Assembly: GCA_038143435.1 (NCBI GenBank)
Contig: JAYQLX010000004.1
Location: forward strand, 394,107-458,106
DNA length: 64,000 nucleotides
Reading direction: 5' to 3'
From: UBA8337 sp038143435
GTDB taxonomy: Bacteria > Pseudomonadota > Alphaproteobacteria > RS24
This document shows positions 1-8,947 of the stretch, one piece after another. Within the stretch, counting starts at the first letter, position 1. Each line of letters starts with the position of its first letter. A program made the translations under genes and the position numbers. Under the pieces are notes generated by a model. That model saw nothing but the letters and a program-made list of their open reading frames with translations. It ran no database searches and was not told where the DNA came from.

Positions 1-2103
1 GGCACCGTCGGAAAGCGCCGCGAAATCAGGGCAATCGCAAATCAGAATAAGGTCAAGGTCGGATTGCAAGGTCATCTCCCCACTGCCCAACTTGCCCAAA
101 CCGACCACCGCCATATCGCCGCCCTCAATGCGGCCATATTGGCGCTCAATATCAGCCAGCGCCGCATCATACATGGTGCTGATGGCGGTTTCGGCAAGCC
201 GGCTATAATCCTCCCCATGATGCGTGGCCATTACCGGATCGGCCAAACTGCGTGTGCCGACGCGAAATTGCGCTTCGCGCACATGGCGACGCAAGCCATC
301 CATAGCGCTTTCGAAATCGGCAAATTTTTCGGGTACGTCTTCAGCGATATGCCCCGGCACCAGTGCATCGACCAGCTTGGCATTGGCCGAGAGCAGGGCC
401 GCCAAGCGCGGCGCTGTATTGATGATATCGACCAGCAAATTGAGCACATGCGGGTTGGATTGAAACAGTGAGAAAATCTGCACACCGGCGGGCAGCGCGG
501 TGAGGAATTGGTCAAAGCGCAAGAAACCGTCATCGGGGGCGCGCGCTTGCGCCAATTTGGCCAGCAGGACCGGCTGCAAACGGGTGAGGATTTCGCGTGC
601 CCTTTCGCTGCGCGTCGCCGCCATACGACCGGCGTGCCAGCCGCGAATAATGGCGGAAATATCGGCCGGTCGCTTGAACCCCATATTGGACAAGGTTTCC
701 AATGTTTCAGGGTCATCTTCGCCGCCGGTAAACACCAAATTGCCGGCATCGCCAGACAGGCTTTCCGCCTGCTCGAAAAGCCGCGCATATTCGCCGGTCA
801 CGCCGCTTAAATGCGAAGTCAATTCCGCCGCGAAATCTTGCGCGCGCTCATAGCCCGCAAAACGCGCAAAACCGGCAAAGCCCGCATCATCTTTCGGCAG
901 GGTTTGCGTCTGCTCATCAAGGCGCATTTGCAAGCGGTGCTCCATGCGCCGCAAATAATAGTAAGAGGCCGTCAATTTTTCTGCTGTCGCCGTATCTATC
1001 CATTGTTTCTGCGCCAGCATATGCAGCATTTCAACGGTGCGGTGACCACGTAAATCAGGGTCGCGCCCACCGGCAATCAATTGCTGCGTCTGCACGAAAA
1101 ACTCAATCTCACGAATGCCCCCGCGCCCCAATTTCAAATTATGTCCCTCAGCCGCAATTTCGGCATGGCCGCGCACCGCATGCATTTGCCGCTTCATGGA
1201 ATGGACATCTTCAATGGCGGCAAAATCGAAATAGCGTCGCCAAATATAGGGCTGCAAATCGGCGAGGAATTTCGCCCCCGCCGCCATATCACCGGCAATG
1301 GGCCGCGCCTTTATGTAAACCGCACGCTCCCAATTTTGTCCCATGCTCTCATAATAGCTGAGCGCCGCATCGACGGTGATGGTGACCGGCGTGGCGCCGG
1401 GGTCAGGGCGCAAACGCAAATCGACGCGAAAAACAAAACCGTCCGCCGTCACATTTTGCAAAAGCGCGGTTAAATCCTGCACCAGCTTAATGTGAAATTT
1501 ACGCGTATCTTGCCCGTCGACCAAAGGCAGCGCATTGGCTGTGTAATAAATGACGAAATCAATATCGGAGGAATAATTCAGCTCCTGCCCGCCATGTTTG
1601 CCGAGTGCCAAAACCACCAGACCGTCGCGCGAAAATTCTTTCAAACGGCCGTCGTCTGCCGCCTCGCGCAATAAATAATCCAAGCCGCAGCACACGGCGA
1701 GGTCGGCCAAGCGCGTGAGGTAATCAGTGACGGTTTCGACATCCCACAGATCGGCCAAATCGGCCAAAGCGATGGCCAAAGCGGCGCGATTGCGGGCATG
1801 ACGCAATGTGGCAATGGCGCGGTCGCGGTCTTGCACTTGTTCCATATCGGCCTGCAAAGCGGCGTATAAGTCGGCCAGATATTCTTCCGGCGGCGTGCCC
1901 GACAGCGCCGTCAGCGTGTCAGGATAGCGCCTGATGAGACGCGCCAAAAACGGACTGCCCTCGACCAACCAAGCAAAAAAATCCTTATGCGCATCAACCA
2001 GCGGGGCAAGCACATTAATGGCCTCGATGTCTTGCAACAGCAAGGCCGCCTGCGTGGCATCGCGCGGGCGGTGCGGTGGCAGCTTGTCAAATAGGGCGGT
2101 CAT
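1..2103 (-). CDS. glnE: Bifunctional glutamine synthetase adenylyltransferase/deadenylylase, C-terminus cut by window edge
   Basis: GlnE adds and removes AMP on glutamine synthetase in response to PII, tuning nitrogen assimilation in the cytoplasm. The minus strand is open from the ATG at 2103 to base 1. Translation begins MTALFDKLPPHR. It contains the first nucleotidyltransferase motif (LALGKHGGQELNYSSDID), the GRGGIREIEFFVQ motif, and the second copy of the transferase motif near the left edge (VVGLGKLGSGEMTLQSDLD). About 700 residues are present of the family's usual ~950-1000, so the end lies outside the window. It starts 10 bases after the histidine kinase stop and is probably the last gene of the ccm/two-component operon. 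Product assignment is firm; only the C-terminus is unseen. Confidence 0.93.
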   Translation of the reverse strand, partial: MTALFDKLPPHRPRDATQAALLLQDIEAINVLAPLVDAHKDFFAWLVEGSPFLARLIRRYPDTLTALSGTPPEEYLADLYAALQADMEQVQDRDRAIATLRHARNRAALAIALADLADLWDVETVTDYLTRLADLAVCCGLDYLLREAADDGRLKEFSRDGLVVLALGKHGGQELNYSSDIDFVIYYTANALPLVDGQDTRKFHIKLVQDLTALLQNVTADGFVFRVDLRLRPDPGATPVTITVDAALSYYESMGQNWERAVYIKARPIAGDMAAGAKFLADLQPYIWRRYFDFAAIEDVHSMKRQMHAVRGHAEIAAEGHNLKLGRGGIREIEFFVQTQQLIAGGRDPDLRGHRTVEMLHMLAQKQWIDTATAEKLTASYYYLRRMEHRLQMRLDEQTQTLPKDDAGFAGFARFAGYERAQDFAAELTSHLSGVTGEYARLFEQAESLSGDAGNLVFTGGEDDPETLETLSNMGFKRPADISAIIRGWHAGRMAATRSERAREILTRLQPVLLAKLAQARAPDDGFLRFDQFLTALPAGVQIFSLFQSNPHVLNLLVDIINTAPRLAALLSANAKLVDALVPGHIAEDVPEKFADFESAMDGLRRHVREAQFRVGTRSLADPVMATHHGEDYSRLAETAISTMYDAALADIERQYGRIEGGDMAVVGLGKLGSGEMTLQSDLDLILICDCPDFAALSDGA

Positions 2104-2113
2104 GGCGACGCTT

Positions 2114-3442
2114 TCACGCCTTTACCGGCAAATGCATTTCCACCCGCAAGCCCGGCTCGTTATCGGCCAGATGCAATTCGCCACCATGATGGGCGCAAAT
2201 GGCGGCGACCAGAGACAGCCCCAAACCATGCCCGCCTGTTGAACGGCTGGCATCCAATTGCACAAATCGGTCCAGCGCATCGCCGCGCCGCTCGAGCGCA
2301 ATGCCCTTGCCGCCATCGGCCAGTGACAAAACCACCTTGTCGCCCGCATGCTGCGCCGCCAGTTCAACCGAGCTGCCGACTTCAACGCCATGCGCCAAAA
2401 CATTTTCCAACAGATTGACCAATGCCTGTCCCAATAAATTGGCATCACCGTGCAATTTCAAATTATCGCCGCCGGAGACTTGCAGCATCATGTCGTTATC
2501 TTCAAAAAGCGGCGCAAACAAATCGTGCAACTCGTCGAGCAGTTCATTGATATTGACCGGCCACGCCTCAAGCGTTGCAATACCGCTATCAAGCCGTGAC
2601 AAGGTCAAAAGCGCATTGAAACTTTTCAGCAAACCGTCAACATCATCAAGCGCGGCGGCAAGTTCATCATTATCGGTTTTCGCCAGTTGCGCCTCAAGCC
2701 GTGCCCGCAAGCGGGTCAGCGGGGCGCGCAAATCATGCGCCAAATTATCGCTGACCTGGCGTGTCGCCAGCATAAGCTTTTCAAGCTGGGCCAAAGTCGC
2801 ATTGATGCGGCTTTCGAGGACTTGCCATTCCACCCCGCCTTTGGCGACCGGTAAACGGGCCGACAAATCGCCTTGCATGACCGGCCTCAGACCCTCCCCA
2901 ATCGCTTCCACGCGCTGCAAACCGCGCCGCGCCAAAAATGCCCCACCGCCCAGACCGATAAGCAATATGGCCAGCAAAGCAAACGCAAAAGCATGTCGGA
3001 AACTGCTGAGCAAGGTTTCACCATCAGCAATTTCATGACCGACCAAAAGCACCAGATTCTCATCCACTTGCAAAAGCCGCGCCCGCACCGGTAATCCGTT
3101 TTCAGAAAAATGCACCCAGCCTTCAGCATCGGTGCGCTCGGGTGTCGGAAAGGATTGCAAATTACCGGCAAGAAAATTGCCGAGCCCGTCCGATAGACGC
3201 ACATAGCTGCCCTGCCCCGCTTGCACGGCGCTGACGGCCTGCGCCAAAGCACGCATCCCATCGCGCTGATGCACAAAACTGAGCGCCGCCGCTTCGCGCC
3301 AAATCAGATTGTCTTGCGCCCCGCGCATAGTGTCGGCCAGCCGTCCATATAACAGCCCCATAACCAGCGCCATTGCGACCAGCAAAATGCCGGTATAGGC
3401 GAGCGCGGCGCGAAAGCCGGCGAGGCGCAATAAATTTCTCAT
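2114..3442 (-). CDS. Two-component sensor histidine kinase
   Basis: A 442-residue membrane histidine kinase. Two hydrophobic segments (about residues 13-33 and 150-172) flank a periplasmic sensor region, followed by a HAMP-like stretch. The dimerisation/phosphoacceptor box reads NLAHDLRAPLTRLRA (His near residue 234), with an N-box NLLENVLAHG and a G-box GGHGLGLSL in the HATPase domain. It overlaps the upstream response regulator by 4 bases (ATGA type), so the two are a cognate pair. The signal sensed is unknown. In rhizobia a similar pair lies between the cytochrome c maturation genes and glnE (from general knowledge), which suggests an envelope or redox signal; that is inference. Confidence 0.9.
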   Translation of the reverse strand: MRNLLRLAGFRAALAYTGILLVAMALVMGLLYGRLADTMRGAQDNLIWREAAALSFVHQRDGMRALAQAVSAVQAGQGSYVRLSDGLGNFLAGNLQSFPTPERTDAEGWVHFSENGLPVRARLLQVDENLVLLVGHEIADGETLLSSFRHAFAFALLAILLIGLGGGAFLARRGLQRVEAIGEGLRPVMQGDLSARLPVAKGGVEWQVLESRINATLAQLEKLMLATRQVSDNLAHDLRAPLTRLRARLEAQLAKTDNDELAAALDDVDGLLKSFNALLTLSRLDSGIATLEAWPVNINELLDELHDLFAPLFEDNDMMLQVSGGDNLKLHGDANLLGQALVNLLENVLAHGVEVGSSVELAAQHAGDKVVLSLADGGKGIALERRGDALDRFVQLDASRSTGGHGLGLSLVAAICAHHGGELHLADNEPGLRVEMHLPVKA

Positions 3443-4122
3443 GCCTCAACCTGTAGAATAAAGCCTTGTCCGCGTTTGGTGTGCAAAAGCGGCGGGCTGA
3501 AATCCTTATCAAGCTTAGCGCGCAACCGCGAAATATGCACATCGACAACATTGGTTTGTGTGTCGAGGCCGTAATTCCAGACATTTTGCAGCAGCATGTG
3601 GCGTGTCACCACTTGCCCCTGATGGCTGGCCAGATAAGCCAGCAAGTCAAATTCGCGATTGTTCAAATCCAGCAGCGTGTCGCCGCGCCGCGCTTCGCGG
3701 GCCAGCAAATCAAGTTGCAAATCGGCCAGTTGCAATTGCGTTTGCGCCGCCTCACCGCGCCGCGCCAGCGCCGTCACCCGCGCCTGTAATTCAGCAAAAG
3801 CATAGGGCTTGGTCAGATAATCATCGCCACCGGCTTCAAATCCGGCGACCCTGTCATCAACCTCACCCAGCGCCGAGAGAAACAAAACCGGTGTGGCATC
3901 GCCCGCTTGGCGCAGATTTTCGACCACTTGCGTGCCGCTCAATTCGGGCAACATGCGGTCAACCACCAGCACATCAAAGCCGCCTTTTTGCGCTAATGCC
4001 AAGCCATCCGCCCCATTGGCGGCATGCTCAATCGCCACCCCCTCGGCGCGAAAGCGGTCGCACAGCAAAGCGGCGGCTTTGACATCGTCTTCTATCAGCA
4101 AAAGGCGCAAGGACTGTCCCAT
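3439..4122 (-). CDS. OmpR-family response regulator
   Basis: A 227-residue DNA-binding response regulator. The receiver domain has the acidic pair EDD (residues 11-13), the phosphoacceptor Asp55 in VVDRMLPE, a conserved Ser in LFLSA, and Lys in LTKPY. The C-terminal winged helix shows typical OmpR/PhoB residues (NNREFDLLAYLASHQGQVV and VDVHISRLRAKLD). It ends by overlapping the kinase start by 4 bases and begins 16 bases after the ccmH stop, so it is probably cotranscribed with the cytochrome c maturation genes. Target genes cannot be read from the sequence. Confidence 0.92.
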   Translation of the reverse strand: MGQSLRLLLIEDDVKAAALLCDRFRAEGVAIEHAANGADGLALAQKGGFDVLVVDRMLPELSGTQVVENLRQAGDATPVLFLSALGEVDDRVAGFEAGGDDYLTKPYAFAELQARVTALARRGEAAQTQLQLADLQLDLLAREARRGDTLLDLNNREFDLLAYLASHQGQVVTRHMLLQNVWNYGLDTQTNVVDVHISRLRAKLDKDFSPPLLHTKRGQGFILQVEA

Positions 4123-4138
4123 GCGCCGAGACTAGCTT

Positions 4139-4549
4139 TTATTGCCGAGGGGTTGAAGTGTTTTGACGCGCTGATTTACCGACCAGACGCCATGCCATCA
4201 CCACGCCGAAAAGCAGGATTAGGAGCGGCATGGCCCACAGCGCCAACGTATGCGGTGCGATGCGTGGGCGAAACAGCGCGAACTCGCCATAACGTTCGAC
4301 CACGGCAGTGCGAATAGCCGCATCGCTGTCGCCGGCAAGCAGGCGCGCGCGCACAAATTGTCGTAAATCTTTCGCCAAGGGGGCATCGCTATCGTCAATC
4401 GATTGATTTTGACAGACCATGCACCGCAATTCTTGACTGAGGGCACGGGCGCGCGTTTCAAGCGCCGCATCGGCCAACGCTTCGCCGGGGTCGAGCGCGT
4501 GTGCCGGTGCCAGCACGAGGGCGAATAATATCAGCAGACGCGCCATCAT
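4139..4549 (-). CDS. ccmH: Cytochrome c maturation protein CcmH (CycL)
   Basis: CcmH reduces the haem-binding cysteines of apocytochrome c at the periplasmic face of the membrane. The 136-residue product has a signal peptide or anchor (MARLLILFALVLAPAHA), the LRCMVCQ redox motif (Cys43 and Cys46 from the first Met) and a C-terminal membrane helix (about residues 98-120). The open frame extends upstream into ccmF, but the start is placed at the ATG at 4549, which overlaps the ccmF stop as ATGA. A second ATG follows directly. This is the short CycL form; the CcmI part is encoded separately upstream. Confidence 0.92.
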   Translation of the reverse strand: MMARLLILFALVLAPAHALDPGEALADAALETRARALSQELRCMVCQNQSIDDSDAPLAKDLRQFVRARLLAGDSDAAIRTAVVERYGEFALFRPRIAPHTLALWAMPLLILLFGVVMAWRLVGKSARQNTSTPRQ

Positions 4550-6465
4550 ATTTGCCGCCGCAGCCGTGTCGCCAAAGCAAAGCTGCCGCCCAGTGCCATC
4601 AGCACCGCGCCGAGCCAAATAAAAGCGACATAGGGGTGATACCAAATGCGCAACACGCGCTTATCGCCGCTCGCTTCGCCGACCACGGCGTAAAGATGAC
4701 CGGTCAAATCAGTGGTGATGGTCGCTTCGGTGGTTTGCGATCGCTCGGCTTCATAAAAACGCCGTTCAGGATAAAGATGCGCGCCCTGATGCGCGCCGCT
4801 CAGATAAGTCAGTCGTGCTTGTTCGGCCGTGTAATTGGGCCCGTCCACTTCGCGCAAGCCGTCATAGCGCAGCGCGACACCGGCAATATTAATCTGCTGG
4901 CCGGGGCTTGCCGCAACCACCGCTTCTTCGCGCCATTGTGTGGCCGCCAAAATACCGAGCAGCATCACCGCCAAACCGCCATGTGCCAAAGGTGCGGTGA
5001 AAGCGCTTGCCGGTAGTGTCCAGAATTTATGCAGCCGCGTGCGATAGGGGGTCAGGCGTTGCGCCAGGTCGAGACCGGCACCGAACAGCAACCAAAGGGC
5101 GGCAGCAAACAGCGCCACCACCATCAGCGAGGCCGCGCCACGCGTCAGCATAATGCCACAGGTCACCAAAGCCGCGGCAGCGGCGGCCAATGCCAATTTA
5201 TTTTGTAGTTTTTGCACACTGCCCGTGCGCCAATTCAGCAATGGGCCGAGCGGCAGCAATAAGGCAAATGGAATGGTCAGCGGCGCGAACACCGCATTGA
5301 AATAAGGCGCGCCGACGGAAATTTTGCCCATGCCGAGCGCGTCGAGAATGAGCGGATAAATCGTGCCGATAAACACCGTCACCGTCGCCGTCGCCAAAAA
5401 TATATTATTGACCAAGAGCAGCCCCTCGCGACTGACCGGCTGAAACGGGCGGTCGGCGGCCAGATGCGGCAAGCGCAAGCCATAAAGCAAAAAACCGGCC
5501 AAAGTGAAAAGACCGAGAATGGCGAGAATGAAAAGCCCGCGCTCCGGATCATTGGCAAAAGCATGCACAGAGGTCAGCACGCCGGAGCGCACGAGAAATG
5601 TGCCCGACAGCGACAGCGCAAAGGTGATGATGGCCAAGAGCAATGTCCAACGTTTCAGCGTGTCGCGTTTTTCAGCCACCAAAGCCGAATGCAGCAAGGC
5701 CGTGCCCGCCAACCACGGCATGAGCGAGGCGTTCTCTACCGGATCCCAAAACCAAAAACCGCCCCAACCCAGTTCGTAATAGGCCCAATAAGAACCGAGC
5801 GCGATGCCCAAAGTAAGAAAAACCCAAGCTGCCAAAATCCACGGACGCATGCGGCGCGCCCAATCTTGCCCGTCTTCTTTTCCGGTGAGCGCGGCCAGCG
5901 CAAAAGCATAAGCCATCGAAAAGCCGACATATCCGGCATAGAGCAAAGGTGGATGCGCGGCCAAAGCGAGGTCTTGCAAAATCGGTGTCAGCCCCTGCCC
6001 GCTAAACGGCGCAGGCAATAGCCGCGCAAACGGGTTTGAAGTGAATAGGAGAAAGGCCAAAAAAGCCACGCCAAGCCAGCCCTGCACCATTAATACGCGC
6101 GCCGAAAAACCGTCTTGGGTTTTTGAAAACGCGCCATAGGCCGCGCCATAAGCGGCGACAATCAGCACCCATAACAGCATGGAGCCCTCATGATTGCCCC
6201 ACACACCGGCAATTTTATAGATAATCGGCTTGGCGACATGACTATTGGCAAACACCACGGCGAGCGAAAAATCTGAGCGCACAAAGCCGTAAGTGAGCGC
6301 CAGAAACGCCAACAGCACGAGGATAAATTGCGCCAGCGCGGCGCGGCGTGCCAATGGCAAGGCCAAAGCCGTATCGCGCTGCATCAGATAAAGCGGCGCG
6401 ACTGCTTGCACCAGCGCCACGGCCAATGCCAGCACCAAAACAAAATGGCCGAACTCGGCAATCAT
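4546..6465 (-). CDS. ccmF: Haem lyase subunit CcmF (CycK)
   Basis: CcmF is the large integral membrane subunit of the haem lyase that ligates haem to apocytochrome c on the periplasmic side. The 639-residue product has about 14-15 hydrophobic segments, the motif WGNHEGSMLLW near residue 90, and the tryptophan-rich WWD haem-handling domain (ELGWGGFWFWDPVENAS) near residue 235. Length is normal for the family. It overlaps ccmE upstream and ccmH downstream by 4 bases each, so the three are translationally coupled. There is no ccmG between ccmF and ccmH, which agrees with the cycHJKL type of alphaproteobacterial operon. Confidence 0.96.
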   Translation of the reverse strand: MIAEFGHFVLVLALAVALVQAVAPLYLMQRDTALALPLARRAALAQFILVLLAFLALTYGFVRSDFSLAVVFANSHVAKPIIYKIAGVWGNHEGSMLLWVLIVAAYGAAYGAFSKTQDGFSARVLMVQGWLGVAFLAFLLFTSNPFARLLPAPFSGQGLTPILQDLALAAHPPLLYAGYVGFSMAYAFALAALTGKEDGQDWARRMRPWILAAWVFLTLGIALGSYWAYYELGWGGFWFWDPVENASLMPWLAGTALLHSALVAEKRDTLKRWTLLLAIITFALSLSGTFLVRSGVLTSVHAFANDPERGLFILAILGLFTLAGFLLYGLRLPHLAADRPFQPVSREGLLLVNNIFLATATVTVFIGTIYPLILDALGMGKISVGAPYFNAVFAPLTIPFALLLPLGPLLNWRTGSVQKLQNKLALAAAAAALVTCGIMLTRGAASLMVVALFAAALWLLFGAGLDLAQRLTPYRTRLHKFWTLPASAFTAPLAHGGLAVMLLGILAATQWREEAVVAASPGQQINIAGVALRYDGLREVDGPNYTAEQARLTYLSGAHQGAHLYPERRFYEAERSQTTEATITTDLTGHLYAVVGEASGDKRVLRIWYHPYVAFIWLGAVLMALGGSFALATRLRRQI

Positions 6466-6914
6466 GGCGCACCCTTTGCCGGATGCGGGGCATTATATTT
6501 GCCGGATTTCTCTAAAGCTTCAGCCACCTCGGGCGGCATATAGGTTTCGTCATGCTTGGCCAGCACCGTATCGGCGCGGAATATACCCGAGCCGTCAAAG
6601 CGCCCTTCGACGACAACGCCTTGCCCTTCGCGAAACAAATCGGGCAGCATGCCCTCATAGGAAACGGCAATGTCATGCGCCAAATCAGTGACCTGAAAAT
6701 CGGCGCGCAGACCGTCGCGCGTGACCGAGCCTTCGCGCACCAAACCGCCAATGCGAATGGCCTCGCCAATGGCAGCCGGTTGGGCCGCCAATTCGCTGGG
6801 CGAACGGAAAAACACGATATTGTCTTCGAGCGCGGTCAGGGCAATAAAGGCAGCCAGCGCCAAAAAAGCCAAGCCACCGCCAATTGCCGCCAATCTGATT
6901 TGCTTGCGTGTCAT
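6462..6914 (-). CDS. ccmE: Cytochrome c maturation haem chaperone CcmE (CycJ)
   Basis: CcmE binds haem covalently in the periplasm and passes it to the CcmF/H ligase. The 150-residue protein has an N-terminal membrane anchor (about residues 9-28) and an OB-fold body. The haem-binding motif KHDETYMPPEV carries His121 and Tyr125, and it ends in a flexible tail. The start at 6914 follows GAGGA with 6-base spacing. It overlaps ccmF by 4 bases. An 80-base gap separates it from ccmI. Assignment is firm from the haem-binding motif and the operon. Confidence 0.96.
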   Translation of the reverse strand: MTRKQIRLAAIGGGLAFLALAAFIALTALEDNIVFFRSPSELAAQPAAIGEAIRIGGLVREGSVTRDGLRADFQVTDLAHDIAVSYEGMLPDLFREGQGVVVEGRFDGSGIFRADTVLAKHDETYMPPEVAEALEKSGKYNAPHPAKGAP

Positions 6915-6994
6915 AAAGCGTCCTCTTTGGCCGCACTATACGCAAAGCCCCGCCCTAATGACCAATTTTTTCGGCGCGGCAAATCGTGCCGATG

Positions 6995-7630
6995 TCAGCG
7001 CGCCAATCGGCGGTCGAGCATTTTGGCCAGAGGCATATTATCCGGCAGCTTTTCGCGCATTTGCCGCCATAGGATGCGTGCTTGTGCCGTCTCACCCAAT
7101 TGGTCATAGGCTTCGGCGCGCCAGAACCGCGCCGCGAAGTTTTCAGGCTCAAGCGCCAATGCGGTGTCCAGCAAATCAACCGCCGCTTCGCTGACGACTC
7201 CGCCATCTTGTTCAATTAAGGCTTGCGCCAGACCGACCATCGCCTCGCTATTGTCGCTTTCGAGGGCCAGCAAGCGCTGCCAGCTATCAGCCGCTTTTGG
7301 ATAATCTTCAATGGTCATGCGCAGCCGTGCCATCAGCAACCAGCCGGTCGCATCATTGGGCGCATCGCGCAGACGCTGCTCCAATTTGGCCATCACCGCG
7401 CCGGGCGGCAGATCTTCCAACGCCCCTTCAAGGCGCGGTGCCAGCGGCGCATCGGCGCTGTCGGGATTGCCGATGACCAAATAAACCATAAGCGAAAAAA
7501 GCGGCACAAAGGCGAGCGTCACCAAAGCCGCTTTTTTATCTTGGCGCGCATGCAGTGGCCGGCTGACTCCATAGCCGACAGCGCAAGCCGCCAAAGCGAC
7601 CAAAACCCAAAATATGCCTGCCGTAAGCAG
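6995..7630 (-). CDS. ccmI: Cytochrome c biogenesis TPR protein CcmI (CycH); start uncertain
   Basis: CcmI delivers apocytochrome c to the CcmF/H complex. The product has two N-terminal membrane helices separated by a short basic loop (SRPLHARQDKK), then a TPR domain (LLMARLRMTIEDYPKAADSW and a second repeat around AAVDLLDTALALEPEN). No ATG lies upstream in frame. A TTG at 7603 would cut the first helix in half. A CTG at 7630 gives a full helix beginning (M)LTAGIFWVLVALAAC and about 211 residues, so I prefer it; a lost ATG through sequence error is also possible. The gene follows the nitroreductase stop by 3 bases and precedes ccmE, the order of a cycHJKL operon. Confidence 0.82.
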   Translation of the reverse strand: MLTAGIFWVLVALAACAVGYGVSRPLHARQDKKAALVTLAFVPLFSLMVYLVIGNPDSADAPLAPRLEGALEDLPPGAVMAKLEQRLRDAPNDATGWLLMARLRMTIEDYPKAADSWQRLLALESDNSEAMVGLAQALIEQDGGVVSEAAVDLLDTALALEPENFAARFWRAEAYDQLGETAQARILWRQMREKLPDNMPLAKMLDRRLAR

Positions 7631-7633
7631 CGC

Positions 7634-8329
7634 TTAAAAACCCAAATAAGTGACGACTTCATCCATCGGCGCGCGCGGACTTTCCAAGCTGTTGACCGAT
7701 GCGTCAGGGTCGGCATAGCCGAGCGCCAAGCCACAAAAGAAAATATGGCTGTCGGGAATGCCCAAATATTCTTTGACCGTCGGCGCCCAAATGGCCCATG
7801 CCTCTTGCGGGCAAGTGTGCAGACCACGCTCGCGAGCCAACAGCATCATGGTCTGAATGAGCATGCCCATATCCGACCATTGGCCTTCTTGCATTTGTTT
7901 ATCGAGCGAGAAGAACATGCCGACAGGGGCATTGAAAAAAGTGAAATTGCTGGCCAGCCAAGCGAGCCGCGCCGCCTTGTCTTCGCGCGCCACGCCCATG
8001 ATTTCATACATGCGCTCTCCAATATCATAGCGGCGGCTATTATAGGGGTCGCTCAATTCGGGCGGATAAATATGATATTCCGACCCCTCACCCATCGGTT
8101 TTTCCTGACCCTTTTCAGCAATGAGTTTGACCAAATTATCGCGCGTCTCACCTTGCAAAACATGCACATTCCACGGCTGCAAATTGCCGCCTGACGGCGA
8201 CCGCACGGCCGTTTCGACAATATATTTTACATCGTCTGCGGCCACCGGTTTGTTGAGAAAAGCACGGCAGGAAAAACGCGTATTAATGGCGTCGCTGACG
8301 CCTGGTGAATTTTCGGTAAGTCTGCTCAT
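7634..8329 (-). CDS. Nitroreductase family flavoprotein
   Basis: A 231-residue FMN-dependent nitroreductase-like oxidoreductase. Family marks are the N-terminal NTRFSCRAFLNKPV, the FMN contact SPSGGNLQPWNVHVL, a central region with WSDMGMLIQTMMLLARERGL, and a C-terminal HIFFCGLALGYADP. The frame is open for another 57 codons upstream, but the start is placed at the ATG at 8329, preceded by GGGAG. Substrate is unknown; members reduce nitroaromatics, quinones or enones. The stop is only 3 bases from the proposed ccmI start, so it may head the ccm operon, though nothing links its function to haem maturation. Confidence 0.88.
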   Translation of the reverse strand: MSRLTENSPGVSDAINTRFSCRAFLNKPVAADDVKYIVETAVRSPSGGNLQPWNVHVLQGETRDNLVKLIAEKGQEKPMGEGSEYHIYPPELSDPYNSRRYDIGERMYEIMGVAREDKAARLAWLASNFTFFNAPVGMFFSLDKQMQEGQWSDMGMLIQTMMLLARERGLHTCPQEAWAIWAPTVKEYLGIPDSHIFFCGLALGYADPDASVNSLESPRAPMDEVVTYLGF

Positions 8330-8435
8330 ATCGGTCTCCCTTGTGGTGGCAGAATACCCGCGCGCCAAGTAGATGACCAGCGCTATAATGTCTCGATAGA
8401 GAGGGCCGCGGCAATTGGATAAAGTGAACGGCAAA

Positions 8436-8882
8436 TTAATTGTCGAGCGGCCAATCAACGACGCGGTCTTCGCTATCGCCATCAAATGCCATTTCCGCAA
8501 TCACCCGCCCTTTGACCGACATGCCGGCCTCAACCACACTATCGGCGCGGCCCGATACCAGCGGATGCCATTGCGGTAAATCTTTGCCCTCATGCAAAAG
8601 GCGATAAGCGCAGCTTGGCGGCATAAAATCAATTTTATCCAGATTGTCTTTGGACAACTTCACACAATCGGGCACCAGCTTGGTGCGTTCCTCATAATGG
8701 GCGCAGCGGCAGCTTTGCTGATCGAGCAAATTGCAAACAATATCGGTAAAGACGATTTCACCGCTATCTTCGTCTTGCAATTTCACCAAACAGCATTTGG
8801 CACAGCCATCGCACACGGCCTCCCATTGCGCCGCCGTCATATCGGCCAATTTGACGGTCTGCCAAAACGGCTTTTCGGCCAT
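8436..8882 (-). CDS. YcgN family (UPF0260) cysteine-cluster protein
   Basis: A 148-residue cytoplasmic protein of the YcgN/UPF0260 family. It has a cysteine cluster (CDGCAKCCLVKLQ near residue 24) followed by a second group (CNLLDQQSCRCAHYEER), then a cysteine in VPDCVKL and the typical MPPSCAYRLL segment. The pattern suggests a bound metal or Fe-S cluster, but the biochemical role of the family is not established to my knowledge. It is transcribed divergently from the ABC importer genes that begin about 66 bases away. The 106-base gap to the nitroreductase gene holds nothing I can identify. Confidence 0.85.
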   Translation of the reverse strand: MAEKPFWQTVKLADMTAAQWEAVCDGCAKCCLVKLQDEDSGEIVFTDIVCNLLDQQSCRCAHYEERTKLVPDCVKLSKDNLDKIDFMPPSCAYRLLHEGKDLPQWHPLVSGRADSVVEAGMSVKGRVIAEMAFDGDSEDRVVDWPLDN

Positions 8883-8947
8883 ATTCTTCTCCTCGCGTGT
8901 CGTCGCTCAAGTTGACGCGCCCCAGACTGTCTGCCAGTTTGTCACAA

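Noticed and set aside
231..788. Open frame on the minus strand within glnE
   Set aside because: It is out of frame with glnE, which is open from 2103 to base 1 with clear motifs; the frame has no family features.
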